DNA from: CAZLYK01 sp964563495
GTDB taxonomy: Bacteria > Acidobacteriota > Blastocatellia > RBC074
Length of the DNA: 10,614 bases
Assembly: GCA_964563495.1 (NCBI GenBank)
Contig: CAZLYK010000173.1
Location: 1 to 10,614 of the forward strand
Reading direction: 5' to 3'
Shown: positions 1-7,083 of the stretch, in pieces
Position numbering within the stretch: position 1 is the first letter of the stretch
How the letters are laid out: every line of letters starts with the position of its first letter
Position numbers and translations under genes: made by a program
The notes under the pieces: generated by a model
Told to the model about the DNA's origin: nothing
The model's input: only the letters and a program-made list of their open reading frames with translations
Databases searched by the model: none

Positions 1-929
1 TCTTTAAACCAGTCGATTGTCTGTTTGAGACCCTGATCGAAGCCGATGCGGGCGCGGAATCCGAACTCGCGTTCGGCTCGCGTCACATCCAGACAACGTC
101 GCGGCTGCCCATCGGGTTGTGAGCTATCCCAGACCAGGCGTCCCTTGAAGCCGGTCAATGCCGCGATCTTCTCGGCCAAATCTTTGATTGAGATCTCAAA
201 ACCCGAGCCGAGGTTGACCGGGTCGGATTTGTCGTACTTTTCGGTCGCCAGCATGATGCCTTCGGCGCAGTCTTGAGCGTGTAGAAACTCGCGTGTCACC
301 CGGCCCGTACCCCAGCAGGTGATCTGCTCGGAGCCGGTTTGAATCGCCTCGACGCATTTGCGGATTAATGCCGGGATAACGTGTGAGCTTTGCAGGTCGA
401 AATTATCGCGCGGGCCGTATAGGTTGACCGGGAGCAGAAAGATCGAATTGAAGCCGTATTGCTCGCGATAAGCCTGCGATTGGACAAGCATCATCTTCTT
501 GGCCAAGCCATAGGGCGCGTTGGTCTCTTCGGGATAACCATTCCAAAGATCGTCTTCTTTGAACGGCACGGGAGTGAATTTCGGATAGGCGCAGATCGTC
601 CCGGTGGCGACGAATTTCCTGACTCCGCGAAGGCGGGCTTCCTCCATCAACTGCACGCCCATCATGAGGTTGTCGTAGAAGTAGCGCCCGGGGTTGGCGC
701 GATTGGCGCCGATCCCGCCGACGACCGCAGCCAGGTGAATGACCAGATCGGGGTCGGCGTCATGATAGAGCCGGCGCACGTCTTCGATTCTGACCAGGTC
801 ATAATCTCGGCTGCGCGGGATGAAGATCTTCCCGACCCCACGCTCGCGCAGCTTATCGATCAGATAAGAACCGAGAAAACCGGCGCCCCCGGTGACCACA
901 ACTCTCTGGTAGGGGAATTGATTGCTCAT
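1..929 (-). CDS. fcl: GDP-L-fucose synthase (3' end cut by window edge)
   Basis: Epimerase-reductase that converts GDP-4-keto-6-deoxy-D-mannose to GDP-L-fucose with NADPH, in the cytoplasm. About 309 residues are visible and no stop is reached. The family is usually about 310-320 residues, so only the last few are missing. An extended short-chain dehydrogenase fold is evident. The nucleotide-binding motif TGGAGFLGS is near residues 13-21, and the segment GTICAYPKFTPVPFKEDDLW starts near residue 110. The catalytic YxxxK pair is Tyr140 and Lys144 in PYGLAKK. Cys113 and His183 match the acid/base pair (C109/H179) of the E. coli enzyme at a constant offset of four. The ATG at 927-929 overlaps the gmd stop in an ATGA junction, so the two genes are translationally coupled. 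The product is a sugar-nucleotide donor for fucosylated polysaccharide. The function is secure from the motifs and the gmd neighbour. Confidence 0.95.
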   Translation of the reverse strand, partial: MSNQFPYQRVVVTGGAGFLGSYLIDKLRERGVGKIFIPRSRDYDLVRIEDVRRLYHDADPDLVIHLAAVVGGIGANRANPGRYFYDNLMMGVQLMEEARLRGVRKFVATGTICAYPKFTPVPFKEDDLWNGYPEETNAPYGLAKKMMLVQSQAYREQYGFNSIFLLPVNLYGPRDNFDLQSSHVIPALIRKCVEAIQTGSEQITCWGTGRVTREFLHAQDCAEGIMLATEKYDKSDPVNLGSGFEISIKDLAEKIAALTGFKGRLVWDSSQPDGQPRRCLDVTRAEREFGFRARIGFDQGLKQTIDWFK

Positions 930-1909
930 CTCAAATCTTCCAGATCTGCGTCGACCATGATCCTGACCAGCTCCTTGAAGCCGACTTTCGGCTGCCAGCC
1001 GAGCTTTTGCCTGGCTTTTGAGGCATCGCCGATGAGCAGATCGACTTCGGCCGGACGGTAATAACGCGGGTCGATCTCGACGTGTTCCCGCCAATCGAGG
1101 CCGAGATGCCCGAATGCCTCTTCGAGAAGCTCTCGCACCGAATGACTCTCGCCCGTGGCGATGACAAAATCTTCGGGCTCATCCTGCTGCAACATGAGCC
1201 ACATGGCTTCGACGTAATCGGGGGCATACCCCCAGTCGCGCCTGGCGTCGAGGTTGCCCAGAAAGAGATTCTGCTGGAGTCCTAACCTGATCGAGGCCGC
1301 CGCACGCGTGATTTTGCGGGTCACGAATGTCTCACCGCGTCTCGGCGATTCGTGATTGAAGAGGATCCCGTTGCAGGCGAAGAGACCGTAACTCTCGCGA
1401 TAATTGACGGTGATCCAGTAGGCATAGAGCTTGGCGACGCCGTATGGGCTGCGCGGATAGAAGGGCGTCGTTTCACGCTGGGGGATTTCCTGAACTTTGC
1501 CGTAGAGTTCGGATGACGACGCCTGGTAGAACCTGGTCTGGTGGAGCCCGGTTTCGCGAATCGCTTCGAGCAGGCGAAGGGTGCCGAGGCCGCCGACTTC
1601 GCCCGTATATTCGGGAATGTCGAAGCTCACGCGGACGTGCGATTGGGCGCCCAGGTTATAAATCTCATCCGGCTGGACGTCGCGCAGGATCTTGTTGAGC
1701 GAGCTGGCGTCGTTCAGATCGCCGTAGACCAGGCGCAGGCGGCGGCCCTGTTCGTGCGGATCCTGGTAGATGTGGTTGATCCGCCCGGTGTTAAAGGTGC
1801 TGGCGCGGCGAATGATCCCGTATACCTCATATCCCTTGCCGAGCAGCAGCTCGGTCAGGTAGCTCCCGTCCTGCCCGGTGATCCCGGTAATCAAAGCTTT
1901 TTTGGTCAT
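926..1909 (-). CDS. gmd: GDP-mannose 4,6-dehydratase
   Basis: Catalyses GDP-D-mannose to GDP-4-keto-6-deoxy-D-mannose, the first step to GDP-L-fucose, using tightly bound NADP. It has 327 residues, slightly shorter than the usual 340-370. The Rossmann motif GITGQDGSYL (residues 9-18) has the GxxGxxG pattern. SSSELYG (131-137) carries Ser132 and Glu134, and SPYGVAK (154-160) gives the catalytic Tyr156 and Lys160. Ser replaces the Thr found at this position in the E. coli enzyme, which is a conservative change. The segment NHESPRRGETFVTRKI (185-200) and the RDWGYAPDYVEAMW region (224-237) are typical of the family. It is the first gene of the pair, with fcl following by a 4-bp overlap. The start at 1907-1909 is the natural N-terminus ahead of the nucleotide-binding motif, although no strong Shine-Dalgarno precedes it. 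A stable hairpin lies 17 nt upstream of the start. Confidence 0.96.
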   Translation of the reverse strand: MTKKALITGITGQDGSYLTELLLGKGYEVYGIIRRASTFNTGRINHIYQDPHEQGRRLRLVYGDLNDASSLNKILRDVQPDEIYNLGAQSHVRVSFDIPEYTGEVGGLGTLRLLEAIRETGLHQTRFYQASSSELYGKVQEIPQRETTPFYPRSPYGVAKLYAYWITVNYRESYGLFACNGILFNHESPRRGETFVTRKITRAAASIRLGLQQNLFLGNLDARRDWGYAPDYVEAMWLMLQQDEPEDFVIATGESHSVRELLEEAFGHLGLDWREHVEIDPRYYRPAEVDLLIGDASKARQKLGWQPKVGFKELVRIMVDADLEDLR

Positions 1910-1926
1910 ATCGCGATGAATTTATC

Positions 1927-1972
1927 AAGAAAGAGGCCGGATTGACATGTCGATCAGGCCTCTTTCTTTTTT
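1927..1972 (+). terminator. Hairpin plus T-tract in the gmd/HAD divergent spacer
   Basis: A perfect 12-bp inverted repeat (AAGAAAGAGGCC at 1927-1938 and its complement at 1957-1968) encloses an 18-nt loop. The loop can pair further as GAT...ATC around a GACATGTC core. A run of T (1967-1972) follows on the plus strand, so the shape is that of an intrinsic terminator read rightward. No plus-strand gene ends here, because both flanking genes start here. It may block antisense read-through out of gmd, or act as a structured leader for gmd on the minus strand. The structure is plain; the role is inferred. Confidence 0.55.
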
Positions 1973-1999
1973 GAATTTTTAATTGCCGGATGTTAGATT
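1971..1999 (+). promoter_or_regulatory. Possible sigma-70-type promoter for the HAD gene
   Basis: TTGAAT (1971-1976) lies 17 bp before TAGATT (1994-1999), and TG at 1991-1992 gives an extended -10 element. Each hexamer matches four of six consensus bases. Transcription would begin near 2006, leaving only a few bases of leader before the ATG at 2012. That fits the lack of any Shine-Dalgarno there. The call is weak because AT-rich sequence of this kind gives chance matches. Confidence 0.3.
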
Positions 2000-2011
2000 G
2001 GCCTTGCCTTT

Positions 2012-2851
2012 ATGCCGATCAAGTTACTCGCACTCGATATCGACGGAACGCTGCTCACCCCGCGTGGAGTCCTGACGCCTCGCAACCTCGCAGCCATTAA
2101 CGAAGCTCGTCAGCGCGGAATCATGGTCATGCTGGTGACCGGCCGCCGTTTCGGCTCGGCTTATCAACTGCTGCAGGATCTGGGTCTGGATCTGCCGTTG
2201 ATCTCGCACAACGGCGCCCTGACCAAGGACACCACGACGCTCGAGACGATCGACCTCCACCCTTTGGAGGTCGAAACGGCTCACGACGTGATCGTCAACG
2301 CGCGGGAATTCGGCGCCGACATGATCTGCTGTTGCGATCAACCAAACGGTCTCGGTCAGATAGTCATCGAGGGGATCTCTCAGGCCAACAAATCGCTCCA
2401 GCGGTATCTGGAAAAATATAGAGATTCGCTGGTCGAGGTCGATGATCTGATCGAATTCGTCGATCAGCCCCCGATTCAAATCATGTTTTCCGGCCGCTGC
2501 GCGCAGATGGATCAATTCGCCGAATTGCTGCGGGACTCGCTCGGCGAACAGATCAGGATCTTCAAGACGCGCTACTCATCGGTCGATTTGACCATCCTCG
2601 ACGCCCTCAGCAACAACGCGTCGAAGGGCGACAGCCTGGCCAAAGTCTCACTCCAGTTCGGGATCGCCCGCGAAGAGGTCATGGCCATCGGCGACAACCA
2701 CAATGACCTGACCATGCTCAGCTACGCCGGCCTGGGGGTGGTCATGGCCAATGCCGAAGAGGAATTGAAACAGCTGGGTTTCGCCACGACGGCCTCCAAC
2801 GAGGAAGACGGCGTGGCCGAGGCGATCGAAAAATATATTCTATCCGAATAA
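2012..2851 (+). CDS. Cof-type HAD-IIB family hydrolase (phosphatase)
   Basis: Haloacid dehalogenase superfamily phosphatase with a IIB cap, expected to hydrolyse small phosphorylated metabolites such as sugar phosphates in the cytoplasm. The 279-residue length is typical. Motif I is DIDGTLL with the nucleophile Asp9 and the general acid Asp11. Motif II is VTGR (42-45). Motif III is Lys205 in NASKGDSL. Motif IV is GDNHNDLTML (227-236), with Asp228 and Asp232 for Mg2+. The cap domain lies roughly between residues 85 and 190. The exact substrate cannot be read from the sequence. No Shine-Dalgarno is visible before the ATG, whose next residues lead straight into motif I, so translation may be from a very short leader. 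The cyclophilin gene follows after 16 bp and is probably co-transcribed. Confidence 0.9.
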   Translation: MPIKLLALDIDGTLLTPRGVLTPRNLAAINEARQRGIMVMLVTGRRFGSAYQLLQDLGLDLPLISHNGALTKDTTTLETIDLHPLEVETAHDVIVNAREFGADMICCCDQPNGLGQIVIEGISQANKSLQRYLEKYRDSLVEVDDLIEFVDQPPIQIMFSGRCAQMDQFAELLRDSLGEQIRIFKTRYSSVDLTILDALSNNASKGDSLAKVSLQFGIAREEVMAIGDNHNDLTMLSYAGLGVVMANAEEELKQLGFATTASNEEDGVAEAIEKYILSE

Positions 2852-2867
2852 TTAAAGGAGCAATTCT

Positions 2868-3320
2868 ATGTCCAATCAAAATCGGACCGCCGCGATCGAG
2901 ACTGCCAAAGGTGTGATCAAGCTGGTTCTTTACGAGGATCTGGCCCCGATCACAACCGCGAATTTTATTGAATTGGCCGAAAAGAAATTCTATGACGGTC
3001 TAACATTCCACCGAGTCGAGAAGGGCTTCGTTATTCAGGGCGGATGCCCGTATGGAACCGGCACCGGCGGATCGGGCAGGAATATTCCGTTAGAAGTCAC
3101 TCCGAATCTCAAGCACGGAGAAGCCGGCGCGGTGGCTATGGCCCGGTCGTCGGATCCGAACAGCGCGAGCTCGCAGTTTTATATCACGCTCGCCCAAACG
3201 CCTTTTCTGGACGGCAACTACGCCGTTTTCGGACGAGTCACCGAGGGCCTGGATGTGGTTAAACAGATCCGCGTCGGCGATCTCATCAATCGCGTTTACC
3301 TGGAAGATAGACAGGATTGA
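2868..3320 (+). CDS. Cyclophilin-type peptidyl-prolyl cis-trans isomerase
   Basis: Catalyses cis-trans isomerisation of X-Pro bonds during protein folding. It has 150 residues and no signal peptide, so it is a cytoplasmic single-domain cyclophilin like PpiB. The family core is clear: FHRVEKGFVIQGG (47-59) with catalytic Arg49, GTGTGGSG (63-70), MARSSDPNSASSQFYI (91-106) with Phe104, and FLDGNYAVFG (113-122). Phe113 stands where human CypA has Trp121, as in many bacterial cyclophilins, so cyclosporin binding may be weak. A strong Shine-Dalgarno AAAGGAG (2854-2860) sits 7 nt before the ATG. The last residues RQD and the TGA stop are encoded inside the inverted repeat that begins at 3307. A family-like end would fall near VYLE(D), so the repeat appears to have added or replaced the tail. 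Confidence 0.94.
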   Translation: MSNQNRTAAIETAKGVIKLVLYEDLAPITTANFIELAEKKFYDGLTFHRVEKGFVIQGGCPYGTGTGGSGRNIPLEVTPNLKHGEAGAVAMARSSDPNSASSQFYITLAQTPFLDGNYAVFGRVTEGLDVVKQIRVGDLINRVYLEDRQD

Positions 3321-3439
3321 CAGGATTTTTGCAGGACTGAACAAGATGATTGAGGGAGGTGTGATTGGAGTTAACCCTAATCCCTCCTTCCCTAAATGAT
3401 CTTGTTCAGTCCTGCAAAAATCCTGTCAATCCTGTCTAT
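3307..3439. repeat. 133-bp near-palindromic repeat between convergent genes (family copy A)
   Basis: Arms at 3307-3347 and 3399-3439 are perfect 41-bp inverted copies. The interior (3348-3398) continues as an imperfect inverted repeat meeting at a GTTAAC centre (3370-3375). Each arm holds iterated units of the type GACAGGATT. The element contains the stop codons of both flanking genes at mirror positions (3318-3320 plus, 3426-3428 minus), so both proteins end in RQD. It would fold into a long hairpin in RNA from either strand and probably ends both transcripts. It is related to the elements at 6983-7064 and 10582-10614. Confidence 0.92.
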
Positions 3440-3887
3440 TAATCAATCGTTTGGTCACGGGAGAAGAGAGGACGATCGAGGTCGTGGGTGTGCCGAGCGG
3501 CAAGAGCTTTTCGATCAATTGTTCGAGGTGGGCAATCGACGAGACGCGCACTTTCATGATAAAGGAATCGCCCCCGGTTCCGCGGTGGCACTCGCTCACC
3601 TCCGAGAGGTCCTTGAGCAGGGCCGTCAGTCTGGTCGATACATTGCCGGTGATGCTCATCCTGATGAACGCCGTGATCGGGTAACCGACTTTTTCAGGAT
3701 TCACCTCGGCGTGATAACCGGTGATGATCCCCGCCTCCTCCATGCGCCGGACACGCTCCGTCACCGCTGGGATTGATAACCCTACCCGCCGCCCAAGTTC
3801 GGCAAACGAGATCCTCGCGTTCTCCTGCATCTCCTGCAGGATATGCCAGCCGATATCGTCAAGCAGCTTTTCATTTTCTAAGGTCAT
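3426..3887 (-). CDS. Lrp/AsnC family transcriptional regulator
   Basis: Feast/famine-type DNA-binding regulator, normally a dimer or octamer that senses amino acids. It has 153 residues. An N-terminal helix-turn-helix covers about residues 8-58 (WHILQEMQENARISFAELGRRVGLSIPAVTERV region, then RRMEEAGIITGY). A ligand-binding RAM domain covers about 68-145, with the effector-loop-like segment HRGTGGDSFIMKVRV at 101-115. The gene is divergent from the phenylalanine/tyrosine degradation operon, with 160 bp between the two starts, so it is the obvious candidate regulator. An aromatic amino acid or keto acid is the plausible effector. The last three residues RQD and the stop lie inside the palindromic repeat. 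Paired AATACCTTAA sites just upstream suggest autoregulation. The family is certain; the target and ligand are inferred. Confidence 0.93.
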   Translation of the reverse strand: MTLENEKLLDDIGWHILQEMQENARISFAELGRRVGLSIPAVTERVRRMEEAGIITGYHAEVNPEKVGYPITAFIRMSITGNVSTRLTALLKDLSEVSECHRGTGGDSFIMKVRVSSIAHLEQLIEKLLPLGTPTTSIVLSSPVTKRLINRQD

Positions 3888-3894
3888 ATCAAAA

Positions 3895-3910
3895 AATACC
3901 TTAAGATATT
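3895..3910. promoter_or_regulatory. Candidate Lrp-type operator 1
   Basis: AATACCTTAAGATATT is a 16-bp near-palindrome with one mismatched pair, 8 bp upstream of the Lrp start. It overlaps a possible minus-strand -10 element TAATAT (3911-3906). AT-rich palindromes of about 15 bp are the usual shape of Lrp/AsnC sites. The location fits autorepression. It is a prediction from sequence shape only. Confidence 0.4.
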
Positions 3911-3925
3911 AGCCCCTCTATCCGC

Positions 3926-3940
3926 AATACCTTAAATCAT
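3926..3940. promoter_or_regulatory. Candidate Lrp-type operator 2
   Basis: AATACCTTAAATCAT repeats the first ten bases of the site at 3895. The offset is 31 bp, close to three helical turns, so two dimers would lie on the same face of the DNA. The right half is a poor palindrome, so this may be a weaker half-site. It could serve both the Lrp gene and the divergent operon. Confidence 0.35.
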
Positions 3941-3966
3941 ATCTTCATCCCCGGGCGCCTCAGATC

Positions 3967-3979
3967 TATCATTGATAAT
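3967..3979 (+). promoter_or_regulatory. Possible -10 region of the aromatic degradation operon
   Basis: TATCAT (3967-3972) and GATAAT (3974-3979) each match five of six -10 consensus bases, about 70-80 bp before the aminotransferase start. No good -35 hexamer is present at 17 bp for either, so an activator-dependent promoter is possible. The exact start site cannot be decided. Confidence 0.25.
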
Positions 3980-4034
3980 GGCGGTTATCTCTTCGGTTGA
4001 GCTGCAAGACCAGCAGTAGCTGGGCAGATAAATT

Positions 4035-4043
4035 GGGAGGAGG
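4035..4043 (+). promoter_or_regulatory. Strong ribosome binding site fixing the aminotransferase start
   Basis: GGGAGGAGG lies just before the ATG at 4048, with its GGAGG core 7 nt away. It decides for this ATG over the in-frame TTG at 3997, which would add 17 residues unlike the family. Confidence 0.8.
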
Positions 4044-4047
4044 CAAG

Positions 4048-4995
<948 letters not shown>

Positions 4996-5018
4996 AGAGT
5001 TGGCTGTGAGGTAAAGTA

Positions 5019-5876
5019 ATGTTGAACACAGACTTTCTAACTTACGATGTGGGATTCGAAGAGATCAGCATGCTGCCGCTCGATCATCCTGGGGCTCACG
5101 ACCCGGCATACCGTCTGCGCCGGGATTACATCGCCGGCCTGGCCCGTCAATACCGCCAGGATGAGCGCCACGTCATCCCAAACGTCGATTACACGCCCCA
5201 GGAGACGGCGGTATGGAATCACGTCTGTTGCCAGTTGGAGAAGGGACAGCGACGGCGCGCCTGCTCATTATATCTGGGAGCCAAAAAGAGGCTGGGCATC
5301 AGTTGTCTGGTCATCCCGCAATTGCACGAATTGAGCGAGAAATTGACCGCCGCCACTGGTTTTCGGCTGGCCCCGATCGAGGGGCTGGTCGAGACTCGGG
5401 CATTCCTGAGCTGGCTGGGCAGGCGCACCATGTTATGCACTCAATATGTGCGGCATAATTCGCGACCCGATTACACGCCTGAGCCGGACATCGTTCACGA
5501 AGCCATCGGCCATATCCCGATGTTCACGATCCAGGATTTCGCCGATTTTTCGCAGTTTATCGGCGAGGGCGCTCAGGTCGCGGACGAAGAGCAGTTGATC
5601 CAGCTCGGGCGCCTCTACTGGTTCACGGTCGAATTTGGGCTGATCGAGGAGGGGAGCGAGATTAAAGCTTTCGGCGCCGGCCTCTTGTCGTCTTACAGCG
5701 AGCTGGAGCACGCATTCTCCGATCAGGTTGAGCGGCGCAGATTCGATCTCGATCAAGTCATCAACCAGTCCTACGACTATTCCGATATGCAGCCGGTGCT
5801 CTATGTCATCCCTTCATATGCCCATCTGAAGGAAGTGACGAGAGATTTCATCATGAGCTTTGGGCATAATCATTGA
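5019..5876 (+). CDS. phhA: Phenylalanine 4-hydroxylase
   Basis: Non-haem iron, tetrahydrobiopterin-dependent monooxygenase that converts L-phenylalanine to L-tyrosine. It has 285 residues, the usual bacterial size for a catalytic domain without the regulatory ACT domain of animals. The iron ligands are His160 and His165 in PDIVHEAIGHIPMF and Glu205 in YWFTVEFGL, with the same spacing (5 and 40) as H285, H290 and E330 of human PAH. CTQYVRHNSRPDYTPEPD (140-157) and IKAFGAGLLSSYSEL (215-229) are also family signatures. GAGGT (5008-5012) sits 6 nt before the ATG. It lies 23 bp after the aminotransferase and 12 bp before hppD. No pterin-4a-carbinolamine dehydratase (phhB) is next to it, so cofactor recycling must be encoded elsewhere. 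Confidence 0.95.
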   Translation: MLNTDFLTYDVGFEEISMLPLDHPGAHDPAYRLRRDYIAGLARQYRQDERHVIPNVDYTPQETAVWNHVCCQLEKGQRRRACSLYLGAKKRLGISCLVIPQLHELSEKLTAATGFRLAPIEGLVETRAFLSWLGRRTMLCTQYVRHNSRPDYTPEPDIVHEAIGHIPMFTIQDFADFSQFIGEGAQVADEEQLIQLGRLYWFTVEFGLIEEGSEIKAFGAGLLSSYSELEHAFSDQVERRRFDLDQVINQSYDYSDMQPVLYVIPSYAHLKEVTRDFIMSFGHNH

Positions 5877-5888
5877 GGCAATCGGATC

Positions 5889-6980
5889 ATGAGCGCTAAT
5901 CCATTGAAGATCAGGCAGGTCCATCACATCGAGTTTTTCGTAGGCAACGCCAAACAGGCCGATTATTACTATCGCAACGCCTTTGGCTTCTCTCGGATCG
6001 CATATTCGGGGCTCGAGACCGGCAACCGTGATCACTGCTCCTACGCGTTGAAGCAGGGGACATTCAAACTGCTGCTGACGACTCCGTACATCCCGGATAG
6101 CGTAATCAGCGAACACGTCAAGAAGCACGGGGACGGGGTGCGAGACATCGCGCTCGAAGTCGATGACGCGGATCACGCCTTCGAGATCGCGGTCTCGCGC
6201 GGGGCGGTCCCGGTCGTCGAGCCGAGGACCGTGCGCGATGATTTCGGCTCGGCCCGGCGAGCCGCGGTCAGGATTTACGGAGACACGATTCATTCGCTGA
6301 TTTCGTTCAATAACTACTCCGGACCATTTCTGCCCGGTTTTGAGCAGTCGGCGGCGGCGGGGCGCGATGCCGGGTTGTTGCGGCTCGATCATTTTGTGGC
6401 GAATGTCGAGCTCGGCCAGATGGCGGTCTGGGAGGACTGGTACAAGCGCGTGCTCGGGTTGGAGAGATTTATGACCTTCGACGACAAGGATATCTCGACC
6501 GAATACACGGCGCTCCGGAGCGTGGTCATGGCGAACGATTCAAAGAGCATCAAATTCCCGATCAATGAACCGGCGCCCGGGTTACGTAAAAGCCAGGTTG
6601 AGGAGTACAACGACTTCTATCAAAGCCCGGGCGTGCAGCACATCGCGCTGCTGACCGGCGACATAATCAAGACAATCGCTCAATTACGAGCCAACGGCGT
6701 TGAGTTTCTCGAAGTGCCGGATGCGTATTACGAGGTGCTCACCGAGCGAGTCGGCCGGCTGGATGAGGAGATCGAGACTCTGCGGCGTCTGAGAATCCTG
6801 GTCGATCGCGATGAAGAGGGTTATCTGCTCCAGCTTTTCACCAAGCCGGTCGAAGACCGTCCGACGCTCTTCTTTGAGATTATCCAGCGCAAAGGCTGCC
6901 AGGGCTTCGGCAAGGGAAACTTCAAGGCCCTGTTTGAGGCGATCGAACGCGAGCAGGACCGCCGCGGCAATCTGATTTGA
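5889..6980 (+). CDS. hppD: 4-hydroxyphenylpyruvate dioxygenase
   Basis: Fe(II) dioxygenase that converts 4-hydroxyphenylpyruvate to homogentisate with decarboxylation and side-chain migration. The 363 residues fit the bacterial family (about 350-380). Two vicinal-oxygen-chelate domains are visible, starting near residue 11 (VHHIEFFVGN) and near 166 (LDHFVANVE). Predicted iron ligands are His168, His251 (GVQHIALLT) and Glu330 (LFFEIIQR). The C-terminal signature GCQGFGKGNFKALFEAIE (336-353) forms the lid helix region typical of HPPD and separates it from hydroxymandelate synthases. The start ATG is 12 bp after the phhA stop, with GAGG (5875-5878) as a modest ribosome binding site. A perfect 38-bp-stem hairpin begins 2 bp after its stop and separates it from hmgA. 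Confidence 0.96.
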   Translation: MSANPLKIRQVHHIEFFVGNAKQADYYYRNAFGFSRIAYSGLETGNRDHCSYALKQGTFKLLLTTPYIPDSVISEHVKKHGDGVRDIALEVDDADHAFEIAVSRGAVPVVEPRTVRDDFGSARRAAVRIYGDTIHSLISFNNYSGPFLPGFEQSAAAGRDAGLLRLDHFVANVELGQMAVWEDWYKRVLGLERFMTFDDKDISTEYTALRSVVMANDSKSIKFPINEPAPGLRKSQVEEYNDFYQSPGVQHIALLTGDIIKTIAQLRANGVEFLEVPDAYYEVLTERVGRLDEEIETLRRLRILVDRDEEGYLLQLFTKPVEDRPTLFFEIIQRKGCQGFGKGNFKALFEAIEREQDRRGNLI

Positions 6981-6982
6981 GT

Positions 6983-7064
6983 ATAGACATGATGGACACG
7001 ATTTTTCCAGGATTGGACAAGACATGTTGTCCAATCCTGGAAAAATCGTGTCCATCATGTCTAT
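6983..7064. repeat. 82-bp perfect hairpin repeat inside the operon (family copy B)
   Basis: Arms 6983-7020 and 7027-7064 are perfect 38-bp inverted copies around a 6-nt loop, GACATG. The left arm is the same family as the arm at 3307. It differs at six of 38 positions (8, 12, 17, 25, 31 and 34), and each change is matched in the opposite arm. It begins 2 bp after the hppD stop and ends 19 bp before the hmgA start. No T-tract follows, so it is not a classical terminator. It may stabilise or process the upstream message or partly reduce read-through. Confidence 0.93.
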
Positions 7065-7083
7065 TTAGTTTGGGGAGAGAACA

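Noticed and set aside
459..1061. Plus-strand open frame of about 200 codons opposite fcl/gmd
   Set aside because: It lies antisense across two well-identified genes and has no family features; long antisense frames are common in high-GC codon-biased genes.
1541..1945. Plus-strand open frame antisense to the start of gmd
   Set aside because: Its sequence has no recognisable motif and is explained by the codon pattern of gmd.
2024..2515. Minus-strand open frame of 163 codons opposite the HAD gene
   Set aside because: The opposite strand carries all four HAD motifs in order; this frame shows no motif.
3307..3439. Insertion sequence or CRISPR-like unit
   Set aside because: There is no transposase, no regularly spaced identical repeats with unique spacers, and no clear target-site duplication.
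3396..3776. Plus-strand open frame starting inside the palindrome and running antisense to the Lrp gene
   Set aside because: The minus strand encodes a complete Lrp/AsnC protein; this frame is low-complexity and without family features.
3997..4047. N-terminal extension of the aminotransferase from TTG at 3997
   Set aside because: The strong GGGAGGAGG site and the family N-terminus support the ATG at 4048 instead.
5814..6392. Minus-strand open frame of 192 codons opposite phhA/hppD
   Set aside because: It crosses the junction of two genuine genes on the other strand, which shows it is a reading-frame shadow.
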